Position numbers and translations under genes: made by a program. 64,000 nt of DNA from Pseudomonas sp. J452 (GTDB taxonomy: Bacteria; Pseudomonadota; Gammaproteobacteria; Pseudomonadales; Pseudomonadaceae), in assembly GCF_024666525.1 (NCBI RefSeq), contig NZ_CP088294.1:3658001-3722000 (forward strand), in the 5' to 3' direction. The notes beneath the pieces were generated by a model. That model had not been told where the DNA came from. It did no database searches and saw only the letters and a program-made list of their open reading frames with translations. Shown one piece after another: positions 1-8,125 of this stretch (its first letter is position 1; each line of letters begins with the position of its first letter).

Positions 1-555
1 AAGTACTACTTCCTGCGCCTGATTCCGCCGGTACTGGCTGCCGGGCTGATCCTCAACTGGCGCCTGCCGCTGGATTTCGACGAGATCCAGGTGGTGGTCG
101 GCGCCGACGGCCTGCCCGAGGCGTTCAAGCTGCCGCACGCCGGCGAGCGCTGGAGCAGCGCGCCGGCCAATGGTTTCGAGCGCTTCTCCGGGCTGCTGGA
201 CGACAACCTGCTGCCTTTCATCGACGCCCTGCGCAGCCATCGCAAGATCGCCGCACGGGTGCTGTGGAGCAACGCCGGCAACTACTTTGAGTGGTTCATG
301 AGCACCCTCGGCGGCCTGCCGTTCCCCAAGCCGATGCTGGCCCAGGGCTTCGAGGTGCTGGAAAGCAAGCTGCGCCCCGACGGCAGCCGCAATCCGCTGT
401 GCGAACCGGTGCTCTACGTGCCCCAGGGCGAGGGCTGCGCGCCCTGGCGGCAACGCAAGCTGTGCTGCATCCGCAACGAGCTGGGTATGGCGATGTGCGA
501 CAACTGCCCGCTGCTGGAAGAGCCGCCGGCGGAAGGGGTAGCCGTGCTGGACTGA
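1..555 (+). CDS. FhuF-like ferric-siderophore reductase, C-terminal part
   Basis: The reading frame is open from the first base, so the N-terminus lies outside the window; 184 codons are visible before TGA. Near the C-terminus is a paired-cysteine cluster, CC followed nine residues later by CDNC. This is the 2Fe-2S ligand pattern of the FhuF family, cytoplasmic proteins that reduce ferric iron to release it from hydroxamate siderophores. The gene converges on fhuB, part of a hydroxamate-iron importer, which fits that role. The family assignment rests on the cysteine cluster and context; the exact siderophore cannot be read from the sequence. Confidence 0.75.
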   Translation, partial: KYYFLRLIPPVLAAGLILNWRLPLDFDEIQVVVGADGLPEAFKLPHAGERWSSAPANGFERFSGLLDDNLLPFIDALRSHRKIAARVLWSNAGNYFEWFMSTLGGLPFPKPMLAQGFEVLESKLRPDGSRNPLCEPVLYVPQGEGCAPWRQRKLCCIRNELGMAMCDNCPLLEEPPAEGVAVLD

Positions 556-579
556 TGCCATGGGCGAGCAGCATCTGTC

Positions 580-638
580 GTAGCCCGGATGCAATCCGGG
601 ACACAGGCGGCTCGGCTCCCGGATTGCATCCGGGCTAC
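580..638. repeat. REP-like inverted repeat
   Basis: Two 22-base arms (580-601 and 617-638) are perfect reverse complements separated by 15 bases, containing GTAGCCCGGATGCAATCCGG. This matches the style of Pseudomonas REP/BIME elements. It lies between the convergent fhuF-like and fhuB genes and may also stop transcription from both sides. Confidence 0.8.
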
Positions 639-646
639 AAATATCG

Positions 647-685
647 CTCGCTCCTACATGCATGGTTGGTTTGCGTAGGAGCGAG
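647..685. repeat. second inverted repeat, possible bidirectional terminator
   Basis: CTCGCTCCTAC (647-657) is the reverse complement of GTAGGAGCGAG (675-685), with a 17-base loop. It is immediately followed by GCTCTGCTCGCGAA, a string typical of another Pseudomonas intergenic repeat. It sits 20 bases from the fhuB stop. Confidence 0.6.
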
Positions 686-705
686 CTCTGCTCGCGAATA
701 GCGGT

Positions 706-2721
706 TCAGCGCCGATACAGGCACAGCATGAAGTAGGCGCCGCCGAGCAGCGATGCCAGCAGCCCCGCCGGCAATTGCGCGGGGAACAGCAGGGTGCGCC
801 CCAGCCAATCCGCCGCCACCATCACCAGCGCGCCGAGCAGCGCCGCACCGAGTAGTTGCGGCACGGCGCGGGCCAGGCCGAGCAGGCGCGCCAGGTGCGG
901 CGCCAGCAGGCCGATAAAGCTCAGCGGCCCGACTATCAGGGTGGCGCCGGCGGTCAGCAGCGCTGCCAACAGCAACAGCACGAAGCGGCTGCGCCCTAGC
1001 GGCACGCCGAGGGCGCGCGGGGTGCCATCGCCCAGCGGCAGCAATTCCAGCCAGCGGCCGAAGGGCAGGGCAGCGACCAGCAGCACCAGGCTGCAGACCA
1101 GCACCCAGAGCGCCATCTGCGGACCGACGAAGTAGGTGGAGCCGGACATCCAGCCCAGCAGGTTCTGCCCGCGCGGATCGCCGCCGGCCAGCAGGATCAC
1201 CTGCAGGGCGTCGAACAGCGCGGTGATGCTGATGCCGATCAGCAGCACCCGTTCTGGGGCGAAGCCGGAGCGCCGCGACAGGCCAAGCAACAGCAGCAGG
1301 GTCAGTCCGGCGCCCAGGCCGCCCAATGCCAGCTGGGCCAGCGGCCCGGAGTAGGGCAGCAGGAACAACAGGGCGATCAGGCCCAGGGCGGCGCCGGCGC
1401 TGATGCCGAGCACCTCGGGGCTGGCCATCGGGTTGCCGGTCAGGCGCTGGATCATGCAGCCGGCCAGGGCCAGCATGCAGCCGGCGGCGGCCGCGGCCAT
1501 TACCCGCGGCCAGCGCCAGTCGAGCAGAGTTGCGTCGCCCAGACTCCACTGCCAGCCGTCCAGGCCGCGGCCCAGGCCGAGGGCGATCAGCAGCGCGCAG
1601 CCCAGCGCCACGCACAGCGGCAACAGACGCCTAAGCGGGAAGGGGTGACGAGTGAAGTGATGGCCGTCGCCACCGTGCGGCTGACCGCCGGCCAGGCGCA
1701 GGCGTGGCAGCAACCAGAGCAACAGCGGCGCACCGAACAGGGCGGTGGCGGCACCGGTGGGCACCAGCTCGGCCAGGGACCCGGCCAGGCGCTGAATGCC
1801 CAGGTCGGTGACGCTCAGCAGCAGGCCGCCGAGCAGCGGCGCCCAGCACAGGCGCTGGGCGAAGGTGCGCGCGCCGAGCAGACGCACCAGAGCCTGGGCG
1901 GCCAGGCCGATGAAACCGATCACGCCCACCGTGCTGACCACGCAGGCGGCCAGGTACACGGACAGAGTCAGGGTGACGAAGCGCAGCAAGCGCAGCGGCA
2001 CGCCCAGGCTCTTCACGCCGCTGTCATCGAGTTCCAGCAGGGCCAGCGGGCGCAGCAGCGGTAGCAGGAGCAACAGGCCGACGACCAGGCGTGGCACGAG
2101 GAACTGCACGCCGCTCCAGCTGTTCTGGCTGAGCGAGCCGGAGCCCCAGATAAACACCGCGTTGAGATCCTGCTGCTGGACCAGCATCAGGGTCACGTTG
2201 AGCGCGCTGAGATACAGCGTCACCACCAGGCCGGCGAGGATCAGCGTCAGCGGCGCCAAGCCACGCCGCCAGGCCAGGGCGAACACCAGCAGGGAGGCCA
2301 GGCCACCACCGGCCAGGGCCACCCATTCGCGGCCGAAATCCAGCAGCCAGGGCGCCCATAAGGTGGCCACCAGCAGGCCGAGCTGGGCGCCGCTGGCCAC
2401 GCCGAGGGTGGTCGGCGAGGCCAGCGGGTTGCGCAGCACCTGCTGCATCAGGGTGCCGGCCAGGGCCAGCACGGCGCCGCAGAGCAGGGCCATACACAGG
2501 CGTGGCAACCAGCTGAAATGCAGGATCAGTTGCGCCATGTCGCCGTCTTGCGGGGCAAACATGGCCTGCAGCCATTGTCCGCTCGGCAAACGTTGGCCCA
2601 GGTCGGTGAAAGCCAGGACCAGGGTCAGTGCCAACAGCAGGCCACAGAGCCAGGCGGGATGACTGGAAAAGCTGCGGCGAGTGCGTACGGGTAACGGCCC
2701 CTGGGCCAGCAGGTCGGTCAT
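706..2721 (-). CDS. fhuB: iron-hydroxamate ABC transporter permease FhuB (duplicated)
   Basis: The 671-residue, very hydrophobic protein has two homologous permease halves joined head to tail, as in E. coli FhuB (about 660 residues); most other FecCD-family permeases are single halves that dimerise. Each half has the FecCD-type segment with a GLAAQALVRLLG or GLLAPHLARLLG motif, the loop that couples to the ATPase (around residues 270 and 610). It forms the inner-membrane channel for ferric hydroxamates delivered by FhuD and powered by FhuC. Its ATG overlaps the fhuD stop by four bases (ATGA), so the three genes are translationally coupled. Confidence 0.93.
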   Translation of the reverse strand: MTDLLAQGPLPVRTRRSFSSHPAWLCGLLLALTLVLAFTDLGQRLPSGQWLQAMFAPQDGDMAQLILHFSWLPRLCMALLCGAVLALAGTLMQQVLRNPLASPTTLGVASGAQLGLLVATLWAPWLLDFGREWVALAGGGLASLLVFALAWRRGLAPLTLILAGLVVTLYLSALNVTLMLVQQQDLNAVFIWGSGSLSQNSWSGVQFLVPRLVVGLLLLLPLLRPLALLELDDSGVKSLGVPLRLLRFVTLTLSVYLAACVVSTVGVIGFIGLAAQALVRLLGARTFAQRLCWAPLLGGLLLSVTDLGIQRLAGSLAELVPTGAATALFGAPLLLWLLPRLRLAGGQPHGGDGHHFTRHPFPLRRLLPLCVALGCALLIALGLGRGLDGWQWSLGDATLLDWRWPRVMAAAAAGCMLALAGCMIQRLTGNPMASPEVLGISAGAALGLIALLFLLPYSGPLAQLALGGLGAGLTLLLLLGLSRRSGFAPERVLLIGISITALFDALQVILLAGGDPRGQNLLGWMSGSTYFVGPQMALWVLVCSLVLLVAALPFGRWLELLPLGDGTPRALGVPLGRSRFVLLLLAALLTAGATLIVGPLSFIGLLAPHLARLLGLARAVPQLLGAALLGALVMVAADWLGRTLLFPAQLPAGLLASLLGGAYFMLCLYRR

Positions 2722-3575
2722 TGCACGTGCTCCGGTGCCAGGCGCGCTTGCAGCAGGTTGGCGAATCGTTCGGCGGCCATCAAGCCGTTGAAGCTCCAGA
2801 CCGGCGGCAGGTCATACAGGCGCCCCGCGCGCACGGCCGGCAGCTGGTTCCACAGGGCGCTGCTGGCCAGACCATCCTGAGCGCCGGGCGGCATGGGTTT
2901 CAGGTAGAGCAGGGCGGCCTCGGGCGTCTCCGCCAGGCGGTCGATGCCCTGCTGGCTGAAGCCCCAGTAGTTGGTCGGGCCCTGCCAGGCGTTGCGCAGG
3001 CCGACGCGATCGAGCACGCCCTGGTAGATGCTCTGCCTGCCGAACAGGCGCACATGGCGCTGGTCGAGGAAGGTCAGCACATAGAACGGCGGCAGCTCTC
3101 GGGGCTCAAGCTGCTGGCGGACCCGCGCCAGGGTGGCATCGATGCGGGCGATCATCGCCTCGCCCTCGGCCTGGCGCCCGAGCAGCTCGGCCAGCTCGCG
3201 GGTCACCCGCTGGGCGCCGACATAGGCCTCGGCCTCCGGCGTATAGATGGCCAGGGTGTGCACCGGCGCCACCCGCTCCAGCTGCGCGCGGCTGGCGGCG
3301 AACTGCGGGGTGATCAGGATCATGTCCGGCTTGAGCTGGCTGAGCAGCTCCAGATTGGGCTCGATGCGCAGGCCGAGGTCGACCACCTGGGCGGGCAGTT
3401 CGGGGGCCTGCACCCAGCGCCGGTAGCCCTCGGTCTGGGCCACCGCGATGGGCGTCACGCCCAGGCCGAGCAGGGTCTCGGTCAGGCCCCAGTCGATTAC
3501 CGCGATGCGCGGCTGGCGGGTATCGGCCTGGGCGATTGCCGCCAGCAGGGCGAGCATGCAGAGCAGCCAGCGCAT
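2718..3575 (-). CDS. fhuD: iron-hydroxamate periplasmic binding protein FhuD
   Basis: A 285-residue protein begins with a cleavable signal peptide (MRWLLCMLALLAAIAQA). A TroA/FhuD-type binding domain follows, with IAVIDWGLTETLLGLG near the N-terminus and a C-terminal WGFSQQGIDRLAETP segment typical of siderophore-binding proteins. It captures ferric hydroxamates in the periplasm and docks on FhuB. The start at 3575 is chosen because it follows the fhuC stop as TGATG and gives a proper signal peptide; a longer frame upstream would overlap fhuC entirely. No lipobox cysteine is evident, so it is probably soluble. Confidence 0.9.
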   Translation of the reverse strand: MRWLLCMLALLAAIAQADTRQPRIAVIDWGLTETLLGLGVTPIAVAQTEGYRRWVQAPELPAQVVDLGLRIEPNLELLSQLKPDMILITPQFAASRAQLERVAPVHTLAIYTPEAEAYVGAQRVTRELAELLGRQAEGEAMIARIDATLARVRQQLEPRELPPFYVLTFLDQRHVRLFGRQSIYQGVLDRVGLRNAWQGPTNYWGFSQQGIDRLAETPEAALLYLKPMPPGAQDGLASSALWNQLPAVRAGRLYDLPPVWSFNGLMAAERFANLLQARLAPEHVQ

Positions 3576-4348
3576 CAGACCACCACGGCAATGGGTTGTT
3601 GGCCGCGCGGGTGGCTGAGCACCTGCATGGGCAGGCCGTAGATGGCCTCCAGGTTGCTGTCGGTCATCAGCTCGGCCGGGCTGCCGTCCAGCAGCAGGCG
3701 CCCGCTGTGCAGGGCGATCAGGCGGTCGCAGTAGCGGCTGGCCATGTTGATGTCGTGCAACACCACGATCACGCTCAGGCCCAGCTGCTGGCTGAGGCGA
3801 TGAACCAGGCCGAGCACGTCGACCTGGTGGGCGATGTCGAGGGCCGAGGTCGGCTCGTCGAGCAGCAGGTAGCGGCTGTTCTGCGCCAGCAGCATGGCCA
3901 GCCACACACGCTGGCGCTCGCCACCGGAGAGGCTGTCGACCATGCGTTCGGCGAAGCGTGTGGTGTCGGTCAGCTCCATGGCCTCGCGCACCTTGGCGTG
4001 GTCTTCGCTGCCGAAGCGGCCGAGCAGGCCGTGCCAGGGATAGCGACCGAAACCGACCAGCTCGCGCACCGTCAGGCTGTCGGCGGGCGGCAGCTGCTGT
4101 GGCAGGTAGGCGACCTGGCGGGCGAAGTCGCGATCCTTCCAGGCGGCCAGCGGTTTATCGTCCAGCAGCAGGTGGCCGGCGCTGGCCGGTTGCTGGCGAG
4201 CGAGCATCTTCAGCAGGGTGGATTTGCCGGAGCCGTTGTGGCCGATCAGGCCGACCATCTGGCCTTGCGGGATGTCGAGCGACAGCGGATGCAGGAGGGT
4301 ACGCTCCGGCAGGCTGAAGCTGACCGCATCGAGTCGGAACATGGACAA
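3575..4348 (-). CDS. fhuC: iron-hydroxamate ABC transporter ATPase FhuC
   Basis: A 257-residue ABC ATPase with Walker A GHNGSGKST (residues 36-44), Q-loop YLPQQLP (about 81-87), signature LSGGERQR (140-147), Walker B LLLDEPTS (161-168) and a switch histidine in VVLHDINMA. It energises FhuB at the cytoplasmic face. It is the first gene of fhuCDB; a Fur-box-like sequence lies 42-60 bases upstream of the ATG, so the operon is probably repressed by iron. Confidence 0.95.
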   Translation of the reverse strand: MSMFRLDAVSFSLPERTLLHPLSLDIPQGQMVGLIGHNGSGKSTLLKMLARQQPASAGHLLLDDKPLAAWKDRDFARQVAYLPQQLPPADSLTVRELVGFGRYPWHGLLGRFGSEDHAKVREAMELTDTTRFAERMVDSLSGGERQRVWLAMLLAQNSRYLLLDEPTSALDIAHQVDVLGLVHRLSQQLGLSVIVVLHDINMASRYCDRLIALHSGRLLLDGSPAELMTDSNLEAIYGLPMQVLSHPRGQQPIAVVV

Positions 4349-4389
4349 TCCTTGGCGAGCCTGGCTATACCGAAGCCGGCGACTTTAGC

Positions 4390-4408
4390 CAAAATGATAA
4401 TCCCTTGC
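4390..4408. promoter_or_regulatory. Fur-box-like operator upstream of fhuC
   Basis: This 19-base segment contains AATGATAAT and matches 13 of 19 positions of the classic Fur consensus (GATAATGATAATCATTATC). It lies in the only intergenic gap upstream of fhuC, where Fur repression of iron uptake is expected. Confidence 0.6.
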
Positions 4409-4442
4409 AAACGCAATTGGTTCCTGATGGGGCGGCGCCGAC

Positions 4443-4937
4443 TCAGCGCTTCTGCAGATCGCCCTGCATCTGTTTGATGGCGGCAGTCAGCGCCTGCTGG
4501 CGTTCCTCTAGCTCCTGTTTGCGTCTTTCGTTGAGCGTGCCGATATTCTTCGCCAGGTCGCGCAGCGGTTTTTCCTTGGCGATCACCCGGTTCAGCTCCG
4601 GCTCCGCCAGCACCGCGGCGGTTTGCGCCACCGCCTCCTGCGCCGCGGCGAAGCGGGGGCCCAGAAGGCGGGCGAAGGCCTGTAGCTCGTTGCTCAGGTG
4701 GTCGGCCAGCTGGTCGTCCGGCTTGCCGCCGGCGCGGTTGGCCTTGGCCCGCAGCTCCGGCAGGTCCGGCACCTTGAGCAGGGTGCCGGCACGCAGGCTG
4801 GTGATCTGGTCCAGCTGTGGATTGGCCTGCAGCAGGGCGCCTTCGACCTTCTCGCGCTGGCGCGGGGTGAGCTTCAGGAACAGTTTGTCGGCCAGCTCGC
4901 CGAGGTTCTTTTCGCCGCGAAAGGTGGTGACGGCCAT
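4443..4937 (-). CDS. eCIS operon terminal gene, unknown function
   Basis: A soluble, charged 164-residue protein with no signal peptide. The N-terminal half contains LTPRQREKVEGALLQANPQL followed by LRAGTLLKVPDLPEL, which resembles the hydrophobic core of a LysM-like repeat. The C-terminal half is alpha-helical and probably coiled coil (NERRKQELEERQQALTAAIKQM). A strong GGAG ribosome site precedes the ATG. It is the last gene of the injection-system operon, 11 bases after the beta-helix gene. Candidate roles are an assembly factor or a fibre chaperone, inferred from position only. Confidence 0.7.
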   Translation of the reverse strand: MAVTTFRGEKNLGELADKLFLKLTPRQREKVEGALLQANPQLDQITSLRAGTLLKVPDLPELRAKANRAGGKPDDQLADHLSNELQAFARLLGPRFAAAQEAVAQTAAVLAEPELNRVIAKEKPLRDLAKNIGTLNERRKQELEERQQALTAAIKQMQGDLQKR

Positions 4938-4948
4938 GTCTTGCTCTC

Positions 4949-7900
4949 CTAGAAGCCAATGATGTTGGTCAACGCCATGTCGTTGGGGATGGGCGCGCCG
5001 TTGATGACCCGGATGTTGCCGGTACTGGTATTGCCGATGACGATGGCCTGCTTGACCTGGACATCCGGGTGCAGATGCAGGGTGTCGTGGTCGCCCTGGC
5101 CACGTAGGCGGTTGTTGCTGGCATTCAGGGTGCGCGCCTGCAGCTCGCCGGATTGCGCGCCATCGTTGGCGGCGCCCAGCGTTTCGCAGTGATTGCCGGC
5201 AAACAGGCAGTGCTCGAGGCTGGCGCAGAGGTTGAGCGGCACACTGCTCAGGTGCGCGCGCAGGCGATTGTTCTGGATCGCCAGGTCGGCCGGTTGGCGC
5301 GCGAGTGCATAAGCGCGGTTGGCGCTGAGCAGGTAGGTGCTTTCCGGCGCGGGCACCATGTAGGCGACGCTGAAGTTGGCCGGGCCGCCGAGCGTGACCG
5401 GGGCTATCTGGATTGCCCGCCAGATGGCGTTGACCGGTTTCTGCTGCTCATCGTCGCCGACCCGGTCGACATGGTTGCCCTCGACCACGCTGCGCTCGAA
5501 GGGTGGCAGGATCTGGATGGCCACCATCTCGCCGCTGCTGCGATCCGGGCCGATGCCGAGGAAGCGATTGCCCACCACCCGCAACTGGCCAACCGCCGCC
5601 GCGCGCAGGCCGGCGATGGCGGGCGAGATCACGGCGTCGCGCGCCACTTCGGCGATCAGGTTGTCGCAGAAGTCGCCGCGCTGTACGCGGATCAGCTGCA
5701 CCGCGGCATAGGCGCTGCCATCGACATTCGCCGCCAGGCCCAGGTGGCGGCAGCGGTTGCCGGTCACGCCCAGGGTAGTGGCCGAACCGCCTTCGCCCAT
5801 CACCAGGGCGCCGAGACCGATACCCTCGATCAGGTTGCCGGCGATGCTGGCGTTGTCCAGGTGCTGGTGGATGAGGATGGCGTTGCCCTGCAGTTGGCTC
5901 AGGCGGTTACCCTCGATGCGCACGTCGCTCAGGCCCTGCGGGTCGAGGCCTTCCTCCAGCACGATGCCATCGCCGCTGCGTTCGCCCGCGCCGCTGATCT
6001 CGTTGTCGCGGATGCGCAGGCCATCCACCCCGGCGCGAATGCCATCGCCCTGGGTGTAGATGACGTTGTCGGCGATGGTGAACGGCGAGCCCGGCAGCAC
6101 CGCGCCGGTCGCCACCAGCGCCGTTTGCGTGCCGGTGATCATCAGGTTGCCGTCGATCCGCGTGTTGCCGTAGTGCAGGCTGATGCCGTCCAGGTTGATA
6201 GCGCGCTGGCTGCAGAAGAACAGGTTGCGCGTCACCCGCAGTTCGGCGCTGAGCAGGTACTCGCCGGCGCGGACGATGCCGCGCTCGGCCACCAGGGCGC
6301 AATCGTCGATGCTCACGCCGAGCATGTTGCTGCCCAGGCTGATGGCTGCGCTGCTGCCTTCGCCCGTGGCCAGGCACAGCACGTTGATGTGCTCGGCGCG
6401 CAGGTCGACCGTGTTGCGTGCGCGCAGCGCCGCCGTGCTGCTGGCGCTGCTGGTCGAGGCGATCAGGCTGAGGTTCTCCAGGGCCACGCTATTGCTGGCA
6501 CTGATGTCGATCACGCTGCCGGGCTGGCTGCCGACCAGCAGGCTGCCCCAGCCCTGGCCGCGGATGCGCAGAGAGTTGGCGTCGTCCACCGTCAGCGTTT
6601 CGCGCAGGTTGTAGGTGCCGATGCCCAGGCAAATGGTGCCGCCGACGTCCTTGATTGAGTCGATGGCCTGCTGGATGGTGGCCACGCCGCTGTTGTGGCC
6701 CTCGGCGCTGACGCACACGGTACAGTCGCAGCCTTCGCCCTCGGCAATTGGCGGCCAGAGCACGCGGCAGTCGGTCTCGTTGTCGGGGAAGTTGACCATC
6801 GCCAGGCGTGCGTAGTGGTGATGGATGCCTAGCGGCGGCGCCTGGTTGAGCGCCTCGATGCTGGCATCCACGGTGCGCGCGGCGAATACCCAGTAGTCGC
6901 CCGTCTTGAACTGGCCGCCGGCCGGGGCCAGGGCGAATTCGACCAGGATGCCGTGTTCGAGGAACAGGCGGGTGCCCGCGGCGGGAATCACGATGTCGCC
7001 AGCAGCACCTGGGGCGTTGAGGTCGACTACCTGGTTGCCGTTCTCGCGGCGCACCACGCCGGCCTGGTCCCAGCGCCGCACGCGGGTGTTGCGCGCGGCC
7101 TGGGTGGCCTGCTGGGCGTTGGTGGGGAACATGCCGGCGGGTAGCGCCAGGTCGAACTGCAGGGTCCGCGCGCTTTCGTCTACGCCGCCGGCGACACGGA
7201 TGCGCCGCAGCTCGCCGGGCAGGCCGTGCAGCTCGCGCCAGTCGTCAGTCACCTCGACCCAGTCGCCGTCATGGAAGCGCAGCACGTCGTCGCGGCCGAT
7301 GCTCTCGACGGTGATGCGATCGCGCGCCGGGTTGATGTGGCTGACCCGCGAGGCCACCGTGGCGTTGTCCCGCGACCATTTGAAGGTGGCGGTGCCGAGA
7401 GCGCCGCCGCGGTGCACTTCGACCCGATAGAGTTGGTTCTCCAGCCCGCGATAGCCGGCGGCTGGCGGCACCTGGCACGGGTCGGGCTCGAAATTCGGCA
7501 CGCCGGTACTGGTCGACAGGCGCGCCGCCGAGGGCGCGGTGAGGGCCAGCCAGCCAGGTACATCCTCATCCTCGGTGGCACAGGTGCTGTTGCCGACATT
7601 GGCCAGCACCTTGACCTGCCACACCGTCTGCAGGCGCCCGGTGCTGTCCACGCCGACTGCCTTCTCGATCAGGTCGGGGGCCTCCACGGCGGTGACGTCG
7701 CGTTGCCACACATCGACATACACCAGGTGCGGCCCGCCCTGGGGCAGCGCCGGCGGATTGGGGTAGTAGGGCTGGTTGGCGTAACCCAGCGGGTTGCTGC
7801 CGGTCAGCTCGGCCAGGCGCGGTTCCCAGACGTTGGGCGCGGCGCCGTGGTTTTCCGCCAGCAGGCCGTCCACGTAGATGCGTCCGGCGCCGATGGTGAA

Positions 7901-8116
7901 GCTGCCGCCGCCAGCCTCGATGCGGAAGCCATCCGGGGTGATGCGCGGCACCACGTTGCCGCCGAAGGTATCCAGCGCGCCGGCCTGGATGCGCCGGGCC
8001 AGCTGCGCCACCCACTCGTTCCAGTCGGCGTCCAGTTGGACCCGACCCTGTTGCATGACCACGCCGAGGAAGTCGCGGCGGGCGTCGAAGCGGACTCGAC
8101 TCAGATCGAAGCTCAT
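4949..8116 (-). CDS. DUF6519-type right-handed beta-helix protein of the eCIS
   Basis: A 1055-residue protein. The N-terminus (MSFDLSRVRFDARRDFLGVV, then QQGRVQLDADWNEW) is the DUF6519 signature found beside contractile-tail gene sets. From about residue 470 to the end it consists of irregular repeats rich in N-x-I/V turns (for example VEGNHVDRV, IQNNRLRAHL, FAGNHCETLG), as expected of a right-handed parallel beta-helix. A cysteine cluster EGCDCTVC lies near residue 465. It has no signal peptide, as expected for a particle component. Its position after the baseplate genes, where Afp/PVC loci carry fibre genes, suggests a fibre or surface-binding component; this is inference. Confidence 0.75.
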   Translation of the reverse strand: MSFDLSRVRFDARRDFLGVVMQQGRVQLDADWNEWVAQLARRIQAGALDTFGGNVVPRITPDGFRIEAGGGSFTIGAGRIYVDGLLAENHGAAPNVWEPRLAELTGSNPLGYANQPYYPNPPALPQGGPHLVYVDVWQRDVTAVEAPDLIEKAVGVDSTGRLQTVWQVKVLANVGNSTCATEDEDVPGWLALTAPSAARLSTSTGVPNFEPDPCQVPPAAGYRGLENQLYRVEVHRGGALGTATFKWSRDNATVASRVSHINPARDRITVESIGRDDVLRFHDGDWVEVTDDWRELHGLPGELRRIRVAGGVDESARTLQFDLALPAGMFPTNAQQATQAARNTRVRRWDQAGVVRRENGNQVVDLNAPGAAGDIVIPAAGTRLFLEHGILVEFALAPAGGQFKTGDYWVFAARTVDASIEALNQAPPLGIHHHYARLAMVNFPDNETDCRVLWPPIAEGEGCDCTVCVSAEGHNSGVATIQQAIDSIKDVGGTICLGIGTYNLRETLTVDDANSLRIRGQGWGSLLVGSQPGSVIDISASNSVALENLSLIASTSSASSTAALRARNTVDLRAEHINVLCLATGEGSSAAISLGSNMLGVSIDDCALVAERGIVRAGEYLLSAELRVTRNLFFCSQRAINLDGISLHYGNTRIDGNLMITGTQTALVATGAVLPGSPFTIADNVIYTQGDGIRAGVDGLRIRDNEISGAGERSGDGIVLEEGLDPQGLSDVRIEGNRLSQLQGNAILIHQHLDNASIAGNLIEGIGLGALVMGEGGSATTLGVTGNRCRHLGLAANVDGSAYAAVQLIRVQRGDFCDNLIAEVARDAVISPAIAGLRAAAVGQLRVVGNRFLGIGPDRSSGEMVAIQILPPFERSVVEGNHVDRVGDDEQQKPVNAIWRAIQIAPVTLGGPANFSVAYMVPAPESTYLLSANRAYALARQPADLAIQNNRLRAHLSSVPLNLCASLEHCLFAGNHCETLGAANDGAQSGELQARTLNASNNRLRGQGDHDTLHLHPDVQVKQAIVIGNTSTGNIRVINGAPIPNDMALTNIIGF

Positions 8117-8125
8117 GATGCGCCC

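Noticed and set aside
635..1615. Long minus-strand frame overlapping fhuB
   Set aside because: Arg/Pro/Ala-rich shadow of the GC-rich fhuB; fhuB has clear permease motifs in another frame.
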